DNA from: an uncultured Nodularia sp.
GTDB taxonomy: Bacteria; Cyanobacteriota; Cyanobacteriia; Cyanobacteriales; Nostocaceae
Direction: 5' to 3'
Length of the DNA stretch: 64,000 bases
Assembly: GCA_903911355.1 (NCBI GenBank)
Contig: CAIWDD010000105.1
Span: forward strand, 1 to 64,000
In this document: positions 8,217 to 16,467 of the stretch, in pieces
How positions within the stretch are numbered: position 1 is the first letter of the stretch
How the letters are laid out: every line of letters starts with the position of its first letter
Notes under the pieces: generated by a model
The model's database searches: none
What the model was told of the DNA's origin: nothing
Seen by the model: the letters and a program-made list of their open reading frames with translations, nothing else
Position numbers and translations under genes: made by a program

Positions 8217-10097
8217 TTAAGCCAAGGGTACTTCCTCCACCTCCGGTAAAGTTTCCAGAGACAGGCGAGTTGATGGGCTACCACCGGATAAACGCTTTAA
8301 TAAGTTGGGTCTGGGGTCGTGTAACAAGTATATAATGCGATCGCCTACTAACCATTCTTGACTAGCTGGCACTACCTGTAGACGGTCTTCCCTTTCCAGC
8401 AACAACGGAATCAAATCTCCGCTCTTAATCTTGTCTTGGATACGCTCTTGTTGTTTGGTAAATTCGGGAGCATTGAGTGTAGTTGTCCCCAACTTCACTC
8501 TGCCATCGTTGAGATACTCATTCCAAGTCTTAATGGCTAACTCCGTGCTAAAAGCTTGGTTAACCTTGTGACTAGAACTAGAATTAGCTTGGGGTTTCCG
8601 GGGAAACACTGCCAAAACCCGCGGCGGGCTAAATTCTTCAGCCGCCCGTTGAGCCAAGACAAAATTCACCTCACCATTATTGGTCATAGCCAGGAAAGTT
8701 CCCACAGAAGCCAGTCCAGCTTCCTCCAAAACAGAAACATCCAATCCACTGCTAGAAATCACCGGAATATCTTCCGCCGCTGCTTTGGCACAACGTTCTG
8801 GGTCAGTATCAATCATGACTACTTTTTCTCCCCGTTCATGAAAGAAACGCGCCACCAACAAGCTCAAGGGATTACAACCCACAATCACCGCCCCTGTGGC
8901 ATCCTTAGAGGTGATACGCAGCCATTTAGCAATTGTTCCGGCTGTTAACCCTTGGCAAACCACCGTCATGATAATTGTCAAGAACACCAGAGCTTTGATA
9001 GCATCACCACCATTAATACCCCGCTGTGTTAACGCAATGGCAAACAAAGACGCCACAGAAGCACTGACAATACCCCTAGGAGCCACCCAACTTAAAAATA
9101 CTTTCTGTCGCCAATTCAGGTTACTGTTCCAAGTACAGCAAAGAATGTTAATGGGGCGAACAACGAACATAAGCACTAAAACAGTCAATACACTGCCCCA
9201 ACCCAAAGCAAACACACTGGCAATGGAAAGGTCTGCCGCCAGGAGAATAAATAGCACCGACACCCCCAGAATTGTCAGCTGACCTTTAAAGCTGCGTAAT
9301 AGACGCTCTTCTGGCACTGAGGAGTTAGCAAATACCGCACCTGCGATGACCGTGGTCATAATTCCTGATTCACTCCTAATCGTCTGTGCCAAGGTAAATA
9401 GACCCCACAGAATTGCCAGCACCACTAGGTTTTTTAACTCTGATGAGAGAAAATTAGCGCGCTTGAAAATCAAGCTCATCAAGTAGCCCCCGGATCCACC
9501 AATTGCCGCACCAATTCCCAGACGCATCAGTAAGCCGATGATGGCATTTATGGGGTCAGCATCGCCGTTAGTAATGGTGTCGAGGACGACGAAGGCCAGA
9601 ATAGCCCCTACTGGATCGATTAAAACTCCTTCTCCTTCTAAAATAGTTGCCACTTGACGATCTACGTTGATTTGTTTGAGCAGGGGACTGATGACAGTTG
9701 GCCCTGTGACTACAATGATGGAGCCGTAGAGAAAGGCTATATTCCAAGGAAATTCCCCCAGCCAGTGGGCTGCCATACTACCGCCAATTAATGTAATCAG
9801 TGTTCCCAGGGTGACCAGCAATTGTAGGCTAACTGACACTCTCCCCAGTTCCTGTATATCCAAATTGAGTCCGCCTTCAAATAAAATTATTGCGGTTGCT
9901 AGGGCAACAATCACTTCCAGACCGGCACCGAGGACATGAGGATGCAACAATCCCAGCCCATCGGAGCCTAGCAGAATGCCTATTAGTAATAACAAGACAA
10001 TACTCGGTAAGCGGAAGTATGCAGCCAAGACCTGGGCGGTAATGCCTGCAACAACCACGCTGACCATTTGTAGGGTGATTTCAAAAGATGCTTCCAT
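8217..10097 (-). CDS. Cation:proton antiporter (CPA family) with TrkA-N/TrkA-C domains
   Basis: 626 aa. About 12 hydrophobic segments fill residues 1-390, in the NhaP/CPA1 pattern. These include LFEGGLNLDIQEL, GPTVISPLLKQINVD, the ion-site strand EGEGVLIDPVGAILAFVVLD, and WVAPRGIVSASVASL. A cytoplasmic Rossmann TrkA-N domain (GAVIVGCNPLSLLVARFFHERGEKVVMIDTDPER, about 400-510) and a TrkA-C-like end (LIPLLLEREDRLQVVPASQEWLVGDRIIYL) follow, suggesting nucleotide-gated regulation. It exchanges Na+ or K+ for H+ across the cytoplasmic membrane; which ion cannot be read from sequence. Confidence 0.9.
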   Translation of the reverse strand: MEASFEITLQMVSVVVAGITAQVLAAYFRLPSIVLLLLIGILLGSDGLGLLHPHVLGAGLEVIVALATAIILFEGGLNLDIQELGRVSVSLQLLVTLGTLITLIGGSMAAHWLGEFPWNIAFLYGSIIVVTGPTVISPLLKQINVDRQVATILEGEGVLIDPVGAILAFVVLDTITNGDADPINAIIGLLMRLGIGAAIGGSGGYLMSLIFKRANFLSSELKNLVVLAILWGLFTLAQTIRSESGIMTTVIAGAVFANSSVPEERLLRSFKGQLTILGVSVLFILLAADLSIASVFALGWGSVLTVLVLMFVVRPINILCCTWNSNLNWRQKVFLSWVAPRGIVSASVASLFAIALTQRGINGGDAIKALVFLTIIMTVVCQGLTAGTIAKWLRITSKDATGAVIVGCNPLSLLVARFFHERGEKVVMIDTDPERCAKAAAEDIPVISSSGLDVSVLEEAGLASVGTFLAMTNNGEVNFVLAQRAAEEFSPPRVLAVFPRKPQANSSSSHKVNQAFSTELAIKTWNEYLNDGRVKLGTTTLNAPEFTKQQERIQDKIKSGDLIPLLLEREDRLQVVPASQEWLVGDRIIYLLHDPRPNLLKRLSGGSPSTRLSLETLPEVEEVPLA

Positions 10098-10464
10098 GTT
10101 GTAGATTTTGAGCTATGTATTTCAAAATCTTTTGTAAAGAATGGTAAATATTACTTTTACAGCGTACAACATCCCATCCTTTGTCCCCAGGGAAATCCAG
10201 AGTTTTTTCATACTTAGTCGTCTATCTAACTTCAATGGCTGACTGCTAGGGCAAAAATTCCACAGTCCTCTAGTTAGTATCAAACACTGGTGAAAAATCA
10301 ACAGCCACATTCATCGCTGCTCATCCTATGGCTTTGTGTTCTGGATGCACAAACTCCAATATCAGCTATGTATTGTCGTCCATCTTAGCCGGGAAAATTT
10401 TTTTTGCAAAACCTATTGACATCCACTAGAAAAGTAATTAGTATATATAAAGTCTAAGTCTTAA
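10098..10464. other. Intergenic region upstream of antiporter and tRNA-Glu
   Basis: 367 bp between the antiporter start and the divergent tRNA gene. The right end carries the tRNA promoter listed separately. The rest shows no coding pattern or repeat that I can support. Confidence 0.5.
10416..10444 (+). promoter_or_regulatory. Sigma70-type promoter of tRNA-Glu
   Basis: A perfect -35 box TTGACA (10416-10421) is followed after 17 nt by TAGTAT (10439-10444), placing a start a few bases upstream of the tRNA. The alternating TATATATAA just after is a second -10 choice with a longer spacer. Confidence 0.6.
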
Positions 10465-10537
10465 GCCCCCATCGTCTAGAGGCCTAGGACACCTCCCTTT
10501 CACGGAGGCGACGGGGATTCGAATTCCCCTGGGGGTA
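10465..10537 (+). tRNA. trnE: tRNA-Glu (anticodon TTC)
   Basis: 73 nt cloverleaf. Acceptor GCCCCCA pairs with TGGGGGT (G1-U72 wobble) and the discriminator is A. The D arm is TCTAGAGGCCTAGGA. The anticodon stem CCTCC/GGAGG closes a loop CTTTCAC with anticodon TTC, and the T arm is GGGGATTCGAATTCCCC. It closely resembles plastid trnE-UUC, which supplies both translation and the C5 pathway to 5-aminolevulinate for chlorophyll and heme. CCA is not encoded. Confidence 0.97.
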
Positions 10538-10575
10538 TTCCACAAATATAAAGCCAAATAATCTTGTTGATACTT

Positions 10576-10610
10576 AATCAGCCTTTTCGTAGAAAAGGCT
10601 GATTATTTTT
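10576..10610 (+). terminator. Intrinsic terminator after tRNA-Glu
   Basis: Arms AATCAGCCTTTTC (10576-10588) and GAAAAGGCTGATT (10592-10604) pair perfectly over 13 bp with a 3-nt loop and run into ATTTTT. It can serve tRNA-Glu on the + strand and the START-like gene on the - strand. Confidence 0.85.
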
Positions 10611-10643
10611 GACTCAGAAAAATACTGAATGAATGCTCAAGGT

Positions 10644-11285
10644 CTATTCAGCACTTTGCCATAACTCCTCTACACGCTGGTGAATAGCTAAAAGATTTAA
10701 CCGCAAATCATCGCTGAGGCGACGTTCCAGGATTGTGATTGGCATCGTTAGTTTAGGGCAAACTTGAATAGTATAACACAAGGTAGTTCCAAATTCCTCA
10801 CCCCGGGAATCAGGCTCTAAACACCAGATACCAGAAAAGTCCTTAAAATCTCCCTCTACCATAGAGAAATTAATCTGTTTAGGGAACTGCTCTTCCAAAT
10901 CCAAAACCACACGGGCGCAAAAATTGAACTTGAGTAAGCGCACAGAGCCGATTTGTTCTAGTCGAATACCACCGTGAGGATGCTCTAACAAGCAACTTTG
11001 AGCCAGATTGGGAATGAATTCAGACAAGGCTTCATAGTCTGTTAGCACTTTCCAAATCCGTTCAACAGGGTGAGGAATTTGGATCTTAGCCGCAATTTTT
11101 CGCTTTCTTTCGGCTATTTTCTCAATTTTAACTGCCACCTCTGGTAAAGTAACTGGCTCAACAGCCAAATTGTTTTCTAGACCTGTTTCATCTCCAGCAG
11201 GGCACAGAGCAAGGTTTTCTCGGATTTTTGATTTTTCAGTCACTTTCGGAATTTGGTTGGCTTTTATCGGGAAATTTGGCCACAT
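10644..11285 (-). CDS. SRPBCC (START/polyketide-cyclase-like) protein
   Basis: 213 aa. After a charged, poorly conserved N-terminus (about 1-60), residues 65-210 show the helix-grip fold pattern: KIAAKIQIPHPVERIWKVLTDYEALSEFIPNL, RLEQIGSVRLLKF, ARVVLDLEEQFP, FSMVEGDFKDFSGIWCLEP, TTLCYTIQVCP and a C-terminal helix ERRLSDDLRLNLLAIHQRVEEL. These proteins bind hydrophobic ligands or partner proteins; cyanobacterial members with this layout have no agreed role. The true start could be further downstream because the first 60 residues are not domain-like. Confidence 0.75.
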   Translation of the reverse strand: MWPNFPIKANQIPKVTEKSKIRENLALCPAGDETGLENNLAVEPVTLPEVAVKIEKIAERKRKIAAKIQIPHPVERIWKVLTDYEALSEFIPNLAQSCLLEHPHGGIRLEQIGSVRLLKFNFCARVVLDLEEQFPKQINFSMVEGDFKDFSGIWCLEPDSRGEEFGTTLCYTIQVCPKLTMPITILERRLSDDLRLNLLAIHQRVEELWQSAE

Positions 11286-11488
11286 TTAGGATGAAACAAA
11301 TTTCGCTCTTGTGGGAAATTTGAGCTGAGAAGACACTCTCAACGGCGATCGCCCCATTCCACACAAAGTCATGGGACTCCCCAGCTTTAAGGATAAGACA
11401 ATTTTAACAAAATATCTGCCCATGAAATTTATGCTCTTATTCTGAATGCAGCCTCCCGGAAATGGGCTGCATCCACGGAAATTTCCCA

Positions 11489-11824
11489 CTAAGGGGCTAA
11501 ACTTTCTACACTCAAGGGAACCATATCACCATTTCTAGTTAGTCCTAAAAACATCGATTCTTGGGGATGAATTAATTGACCCGTGAGTACACAATGTTCT
11601 TCTTTCTCAGCTGTAGCAGGTACACTAGCTCGAATATCGGAGCGGGAAAATCCGGGTTTCCACTCACCTGATTTTTGTTGTACATAGTTCCAGAGGATCT
11701 CTCTAATCAAGGCCTGATATCCCTGGTTATGGGCTATTTCTTTAAGTTTATCTTTGAGTTCCCTTTCTAGGCGGATACTGGTAACTTCCATTTCAGTAGT
11801 GGGAGTGCGAGCGATCGCATGCAT
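11489..11824 (-). CDS. Ribbon-helix-helix (CopG-like) DNA-binding protein
   Basis: 111 aa from the ATG at 11824, chosen over the upstream ATG at 11842 because AAGGAG sits 8 nt before it. Residues about 12-50 (EVTSIRLERELKDKLKEIAHNQGYQALIREILWNYV) give the beta strand and two helices of the RHH fold that binds DNA as a dimer. The rest (SRSDIRASVPATAEKEEHCVLTGQLI...) is a small C-terminal region with ENHC-like residues whose use is unknown. No toxin gene is adjacent, so a transcription regulator is more likely than an antitoxin. Confidence 0.65.
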   Translation of the reverse strand: MHAIARTPTTEMEVTSIRLERELKDKLKEIAHNQGYQALIREILWNYVQQKSGEWKPGFSRSDIRASVPATAEKEEHCVLTGQLIHPQESMFLGLTRNGDMVPLSVESLAP

Positions 11825-12160
11825 AACTTTTGCTCCTTCCATTTGTGGACAGTCTAGTAATACAAGTGTAGTATCTTTAGAGAAATGTTAGAATAGATAA
11901 AAGCTGTTAAAGTAGTTTACTTATTTTTCACACCACTCCCTTGTCACAACCAATCAAGATTAATGAGTCAGTAATAATACATCACAAGCTAGATTTAGGG
12001 ACACTCATAGGGGGATCTTGAGCGTCTACTTTGGGAAGATACAGGAGAGATAATATATTGAATTTTCTAGATCATCCCCGCAACCAAAACACAGTTAACT
12101 TGGTCTGAAGTTCGTCTACCTCAAGATTGATTAACGGACAAATTATAGACCAATATAAAT

Positions 12161-12200
12161 AAAATAAATTAAAATAAATTAAAATAAATTAAAATAAATT
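12161..12200. repeat. Four tandem copies of a 10-bp AT-rich unit
   Basis: The unit AAAATAAATT is repeated four times without mismatch, about 250 bp upstream of the low-temperature-induced-type gene. It could be an UP-like or bending element, or simple slippage. Confidence 0.9.
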
Positions 12201-12271
12201 TCATTCTCCAGGTCGATACAAGTGTGAGTGATTTACTCATAAAATAGTACTTACAAATAAAAAAGGAGAAT

Positions 12272-12309
12272 TTACTAAGTATTAAACCCTTTGCTTTAAT
12301 ACTTAGTAA
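12272..12309. promoter_or_regulatory. Perfect 15-bp inverted repeat in the leader of the 12449 gene
   Basis: TTACTAAGTATTAAA (12272-12286) and TTTAATACTTAGTAA (12295-12309) form a perfect AT-rich hairpin with an 8-nt loop. It follows AAAAAGGAGAA and has no T tract, so it looks more like a 5'-UTR structure or operator than a terminator. Confidence 0.55.
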
Positions 12310-12448
12310 GTCAAGATATTTCATAGGGTAACCAATCAAAGAGCACATATTAATAAATAAATAATTTCACGCCCATTCTTTCCTAATAAAGGTATTAATT
12401 GCTCATTAGTATGTGCAAACATTACCGTGTTAAAGCTGTTATTGAGGA

Positions 12449-12811
12449 TTGAAGATGAAGAATTATCATGTGATTTTATCCATTTTACACCCAGTGCGTT
12501 TTATAATTGTGGCTTCTGCCTGTGTCCTGCTATTTTTCTCCAGCGCCTCAGCTGCTTTTGCCATCAGTAGTTATCAAAGTGATCCTCAAGAAGGCACGAC
12601 ACAGCTTCTGGAAACGCAACGCCAAACTGACGAGGTAGCTAAATCCAAACCATTGGGACTCAAAGAAACTCAAGAAAAGTCAAACAAAGGACTCAATGAA
12701 GTTCAGGGAGACGCTGACATAGACAAGATGAAGACCCCTGAAAATTCACAGAGTTCAACTTCAGTAGAACAGAATGTTAAGAACCTTCTGGAAAAAGTGA
12801 CAGGTAATTAG
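12449..12811 (+). CDS. Low temperature-induced-type small exported protein
   Basis: 120 aa. Residues about 17-38 are one hydrophobic signal or anchor segment (IIVASACVLLFFSSASAAFA) with an AFA-like cleavage site. The mature part is short, hydrophilic and rich in E/K/Q (LLETQRQTDEVAKSKPLGLKETQEKSNKGLNEVQGDADIDKM ... SVEQNVKNLLEKVTGN). That pattern, including GLNEVQGDAD and SVEQ-x-K-N-LEKVTG, matches the cyanobacterial low-temperature-induced protein family as I remember it. The long leader with a hairpin upstream suggests RNA-level control. Confidence 0.65.
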   Translation: MKMKNYHVILSILHPVRFIIVASACVLLFFSSASAAFAISSYQSDPQEGTTQLLETQRQTDEVAKSKPLGLKETQEKSNKGLNEVQGDADIDKMKTPENSQSSTSVEQNVKNLLEKVTGN

Positions 12812-12830
12812 AAATACATTAGCGTTTGTA

Positions 12831-12860
12831 CCCCGGTTGTTTGAATTAATCGGGGGTTTT
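12831..12860 (+). terminator. Terminator after the 12449 gene
   Basis: CCCCGGTT (12831-12838) pairs with AATCGGGG (12848-12855; one G-T) and is followed by GTTTT. It lies 20 nt after the stop codon. Confidence 0.65.
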
Positions 12861-13185
12861 AAATATGAATTTTTTATCTGTTTGTCTAGTTACCATGTAG
12901 AGAAGATACAAGTGAGCAAAATAGCAAAATAGATAGAGTTTTGTGGGACTTGTACACAGTGAGGTGATATTATAATATAATCAATATAAAATCAGGGATT
13001 TTCTGGCTCTTGTAGTTTTCAGTGCAAACGGAAAAATGGGTGAGCATTTACCAAAACTTACTATATAAGTAAATCCCCAATCCCTACAGCAGTGTTTTCT
13101 ACCATGATTGAGCGAGAGCCAATGTTAATTAAGGGAAGTTTCGGGGCTAACTTAACATTATTTATTGTGCAGTCGCGCCTGTCAG

Positions 13186-15258
13186 ATGATGATCTGCTGC
13201 TTAAATCCCGATTGCCCAAATCCCCTCAATCCCGACACACAGAAGTTATGCCAAAGTTGTAGTACCCCCTTGGTACCACTTTTGCGAAATCGCTTCCGTG
13301 TGATTCGGTTGCTTTCCGATCAGGGGGGATTTGGCAGAACCTATTTATCCGAGGATACAGATAAACTAAATGAACGTTGTGTTGTCAAGCAATTAGCGCC
13401 GAAGTTTCAAGGAACTTGGTCGCAAAACAAAGCAGTAGAATTATTTGCTCAGGAAGCAAAGCGTCTGCAAGAGCTAGGAGAACACCCACAAATACCAACT
13501 CTGTTAGCTTATTTTGAGCAAGACGACTGTTTGTATTTAGTACAGCAGTTTGTAAATGGGCAAAATTTGTTAACCGAGTTGCAACGGCGAAAACTATATA
13601 GACCGGCGGAAATTAAAGCAATTTTGCTGCATTTATTGCCTGTTCTCAAGTTTATCCATGACCGTGGTGTGATTCACCGGGACATCAAACCAGAAAATAT
13701 TATTCGACGACATGGTGACGGAAGATTAAGCCTCATAGATTTTGGTTCCTCGAAGCAGTTAACCACCAGAGCACAGAAGAACATGGGGACGTCAATTGGT
13801 TCCCATGGTTATTCCCCATTGGAGCAAATTAGAGATGGTAAGGCTTACCCCGCTAGTGATTTGTTTGGTTTGGGGGCTACCTGCTTTCATTTACTAACTG
13901 GAATTGCTCCCTTTCAGTTGTGGCTAGAATATGGCTATGGTTGGGTGACTAATTGGCGACAATATTTGCGAAGTCCATTGAGTACTGAATTGGATTATGT
14001 TCTCGATAAGCTGTTGAGAAAAGATATCGAGCAGCGTTACCAATCAGCCGATGAAGTCATGAAAGACTTAAACCCAAAACAACCACTAGCACTAGCAAAA
14101 GTAGGTAAATCTTCCGGAAAAATACCAGCAACTCAGATTTCATCTTTACCAATCCAATATAGCTTACTGAAAAATATAGTTTTAGTCAGTGCCTTGATTA
14201 TGTTATTTGGGATCGAAGATTCTTGGTATCAGCAATATCGCCGCGTTCAGACTGTGTTATTGTCTACATTGACTCAACATCATAGTAGTGGAGGCGGGTC
14301 AGTTGCCGAAGAGTCCCCCAATTCAAGTTTCAAGAATATTACCTTAGCTAAAGCCCTGGAAGGTCATGAGGATGTGGTTTTATCTGTGGCTATTAGTCCC
14401 GATAGCCAGATTTTTGCCAGCAGTGGGGAACGCAGTATTAAAGTTTGGAATCTGGCTACAGGAGAGGAAATTACCACGGTCAATAGCCGACAAAGGGTGA
14501 ATGTCGTAGCTATCAGCCCCGATGGAAGTACTTTAGTTAGTGGTGGCGATGATCAAACTATCAAAATTTGGAATCTTCCTACTGGTGAGTTACTTCGCAC
14601 CCTCAAGGGACATTCCGATTCAATTCACGCCTTAGCCTTTAGCCCAGATGCCAGCACTTTAGTTAGTGGTAGTGATGATGGTACTATTAAACTGTGGAAT
14701 ATGGCCACGGGAAGGTTAAGAGGTACGCTCAGAGGTCATACATCTTGGGTGCGTTCACTAGCTATGAGTGCAGATGGTGTAACTCTAGTCAGTGGTAGTT
14801 TTGACAAAACTATTAAGATTTGGGATCTGCACAGAGCAGTTTTGCTCCGCACATTTGAGCAAGATGGGGAAATAGTTACAGGTGTGGCTTTGAGTCCAGA
14901 TGGTCAGACCCTAGCTATTGCTAGTCGCGATGACTCCGGCGGTAAGCTACGCACGATGACACTTGGGGATTTAGGTACCGAAGGGAAAACCCAGACACTA
15001 GCAGAGAACATCGAAACTGTAACATCCATTGCTTTTAGTCCCGATAATACCACTCTTGTTAGTGGTGGGCGCGATCGCGAAGCGCAGCTGGAAGCAGGTC
15101 GCACAATTAGACTTTGGGATTTAGCCACAGGTCAACAAATGCGTACACTTGTGGGACACGCGGATACTGTCACCGCCTTGGCTATCAGTCCTGATGGTCA
15201 GACTCTGGTCACTGGTGGTGAAGACAATACTATCATCCTTTGGCGAGTCCCTCAGTAA
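13186..15258 (+). CDS. Serine/threonine protein kinase with C-terminal WD40 repeats
   Basis: 690 aa from ATG 13186; the frame is open upstream to a TTG at 13165 but lacks a good ribosome site. The order starts with an N-terminal zinc-ribbon-like CCLNPDCPNPLNPDTQKLCQSC. A Hanks-type kinase domain (about 30-300) follows with the glycine loop LLSDQGGFGRTYLSED, the lysine in CVVKQL, the catalytic loop VIHRDIKPENII and the metal loop LIDFGSSKQL. Next come a hydrophobic segment near 325-345 and then about seven WD40 blades (repeats of SPDGxTLVSGGDDxTIKIWNL, about 390-690). The catalytic residues are intact, so it should be an active kinase with a propeller for partner binding. Targets are unknown. 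Confidence 0.93.
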   Translation: MMICCLNPDCPNPLNPDTQKLCQSCSTPLVPLLRNRFRVIRLLSDQGGFGRTYLSEDTDKLNERCVVKQLAPKFQGTWSQNKAVELFAQEAKRLQELGEHPQIPTLLAYFEQDDCLYLVQQFVNGQNLLTELQRRKLYRPAEIKAILLHLLPVLKFIHDRGVIHRDIKPENIIRRHGDGRLSLIDFGSSKQLTTRAQKNMGTSIGSHGYSPLEQIRDGKAYPASDLFGLGATCFHLLTGIAPFQLWLEYGYGWVTNWRQYLRSPLSTELDYVLDKLLRKDIEQRYQSADEVMKDLNPKQPLALAKVGKSSGKIPATQISSLPIQYSLLKNIVLVSALIMLFGIEDSWYQQYRRVQTVLLSTLTQHHSSGGGSVAEESPNSSFKNITLAKALEGHEDVVLSVAISPDSQIFASSGERSIKVWNLATGEEITTVNSRQRVNVVAISPDGSTLVSGGDDQTIKIWNLPTGELLRTLKGHSDSIHALAFSPDASTLVSGSDDGTIKLWNMATGRLRGTLRGHTSWVRSLAMSADGVTLVSGSFDKTIKIWDLHRAVLLRTFEQDGEIVTGVALSPDGQTLAIASRDDSGGKLRTMTLGDLGTEGKTQTLAENIETVTSIAFSPDNTTLVSGGRDREAQLEAGRTIRLWDLATGQQMRTLVGHADTVTALAISPDGQTLVTGGEDNTIILWRVPQ

Positions 15259-15735
15259 GAGATGTTGCATATAGCTTGCAATTGAGTATCTCGTTTGCTT
15301 AATATGAGTTCCAAGAAACACCAAACACCGACGAGATAGTAAACTGTGGAAAACAACTGGCTAGATTGACTTTGTGCATTTTTGCCCAGTCATAAGTTCC
15401 CATATATCAAAACCATCTGCCTTTAGCAGTTGTAGCAGACTTTCTTAGTTTTAGAAAAGACCCTTTCTATATACCTTGAGTTGCAAGTATATGGCTCGCT
15501 TGATATGGGTATCCATCAAAATTAGACCTGATGGGCTGAGGATGTCTATTTTGCAGTTAATTGTATAATTAGACACTAACACTATTACTTTGGTTCGATG
15601 TCGCTATCATGGAAACAATGATCTATAACCTATTGAGATTGGGAGATACCAGCCATACCTGATAACAAAGTATTTTACTGTTAATTGCGACGGTTATGGT
15701 ATAAAAGCCAGCAATCAAATATTAGGTTACGGAAG
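15259..15735. other. Intergenic region between kinase and HTH gene
   Basis: 477 bp without a supportable gene. It contains a perfect TATAAT at 15564-15569 but no matching -35 box at the usual distance. No repeat or hairpin that I can defend. Confidence 0.45.
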
Positions 15736-16299
15736 ATGAATGGTAAATTATTGACGCCATTTCAACGCCAACTATTACTGAAAAAGTTGGCAGAAGATAT
15801 ACCAGAATTATACCGCCAACGGATTTCAATTATGCTGTTGGCAGATGAAGGAAAATCACAAAGGGAAATATGCCGTACTTTAGGATGCTGTTCAGCTACC
15901 GCTAGACACTGGATACATATAGCCCGTAGTGGGAAAGCCCACGAATGGGAAACATCACCAGTTGGTCGTCCGAAGGCAATCAATGAGGAATATATAGCAC
16001 GCCTTGAAGAACTTGTCAACCATCATCCCCACGACTATGGTTATGGTTTTCGGCGTTGGACAGCTAACTGGTTAAGTAAACACTTAGCTAAAGAGTTTGG
16101 ACTGCAATTGAGTGAATGTCATATCAAACGCTTACTCAAACAAATGGGACTATCCACTAAAGGTAAATGTAAAACTGCATCAGAAAATACCCATGAAGGT
16201 GTGACTTGCCAAATATCTATTACTGATATCACAGGAAAATCTAGGGGAAATACTAATGCATTTGTACCGATTCAATTGCTGAAATTTCATAAAAATTAA
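15736..16299 (+). CDS. IS630-type winged-HTH protein without DDE domain
   Basis: 187 aa from ATG 15736. The first half has a helix-turn-helix (RISIMLLADEGKSQREICRTLGCCSATARHWIHIAR). It is followed by the linker GRPKAINEEYIARLEELV and a second winged helix (DYGYGFRRWTANWLSKHLAKEFGLQLSECHIKRLLKQMGLS), the two DNA-binding domains at the front of IS630/Tc1-like transposases. The DDE nuclease part is absent: after residue 150 there is only a short unrelated tail. No terminal repeats flank it. It may be a domesticated regulator of the export operon that starts 170 bp downstream, or simply a truncated transposase. Confidence 0.6.
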   Translation: MNGKLLTPFQRQLLLKKLAEDIPELYRQRISIMLLADEGKSQREICRTLGCCSATARHWIHIARSGKAHEWETSPVGRPKAINEEYIARLEELVNHHPHDYGYGFRRWTANWLSKHLAKEFGLQLSECHIKRLLKQMGLSTKGKCKTASENTHEGVTCQISITDITGKSRGNTNAFVPIQLLKFHKN

Positions 16300-16324
16300 A
16301 TAGCTATCATCCCCTAATTTAGAA

Positions 16325-16371
16325 ACCCCTGGGGGGTGAGTTAAGACGATGCTCCTCATAAACCCAGGGGT
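16325..16371. repeat. Inverted repeat between HTH gene and exporter operon
   Basis: ACCCCTGGG (16325-16333) and CCCAGGGGT (16363-16371) are perfect 9-bp arms with a 29-nt spacer. It could be an attenuator or an operator for the upstream HTH protein. There is no T tract. Confidence 0.5.
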
Positions 16372-16467
16372 AACAGATGATTGTGTCCGTTTTTAGAAGG
16401 GGAAACCTATCAAGTACTTACGCAATTTCACAAAATCAGATCATCATCTTCTAAATTCTCTAAATTT

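Larger units (their letters stand above)
11825..12448. other. Long AT-rich intergenic region with repeats and hairpin
   Basis: 624 bp between divergent genes. It contains a 10-bp tandem repeat (12161-12200) and a perfect 15-bp inverted repeat (12272-12309), listed separately. No ORF with a ribosome site and family pattern was seen. Most of it is probably the leader of the stress protein at 12449. Confidence 0.6.
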
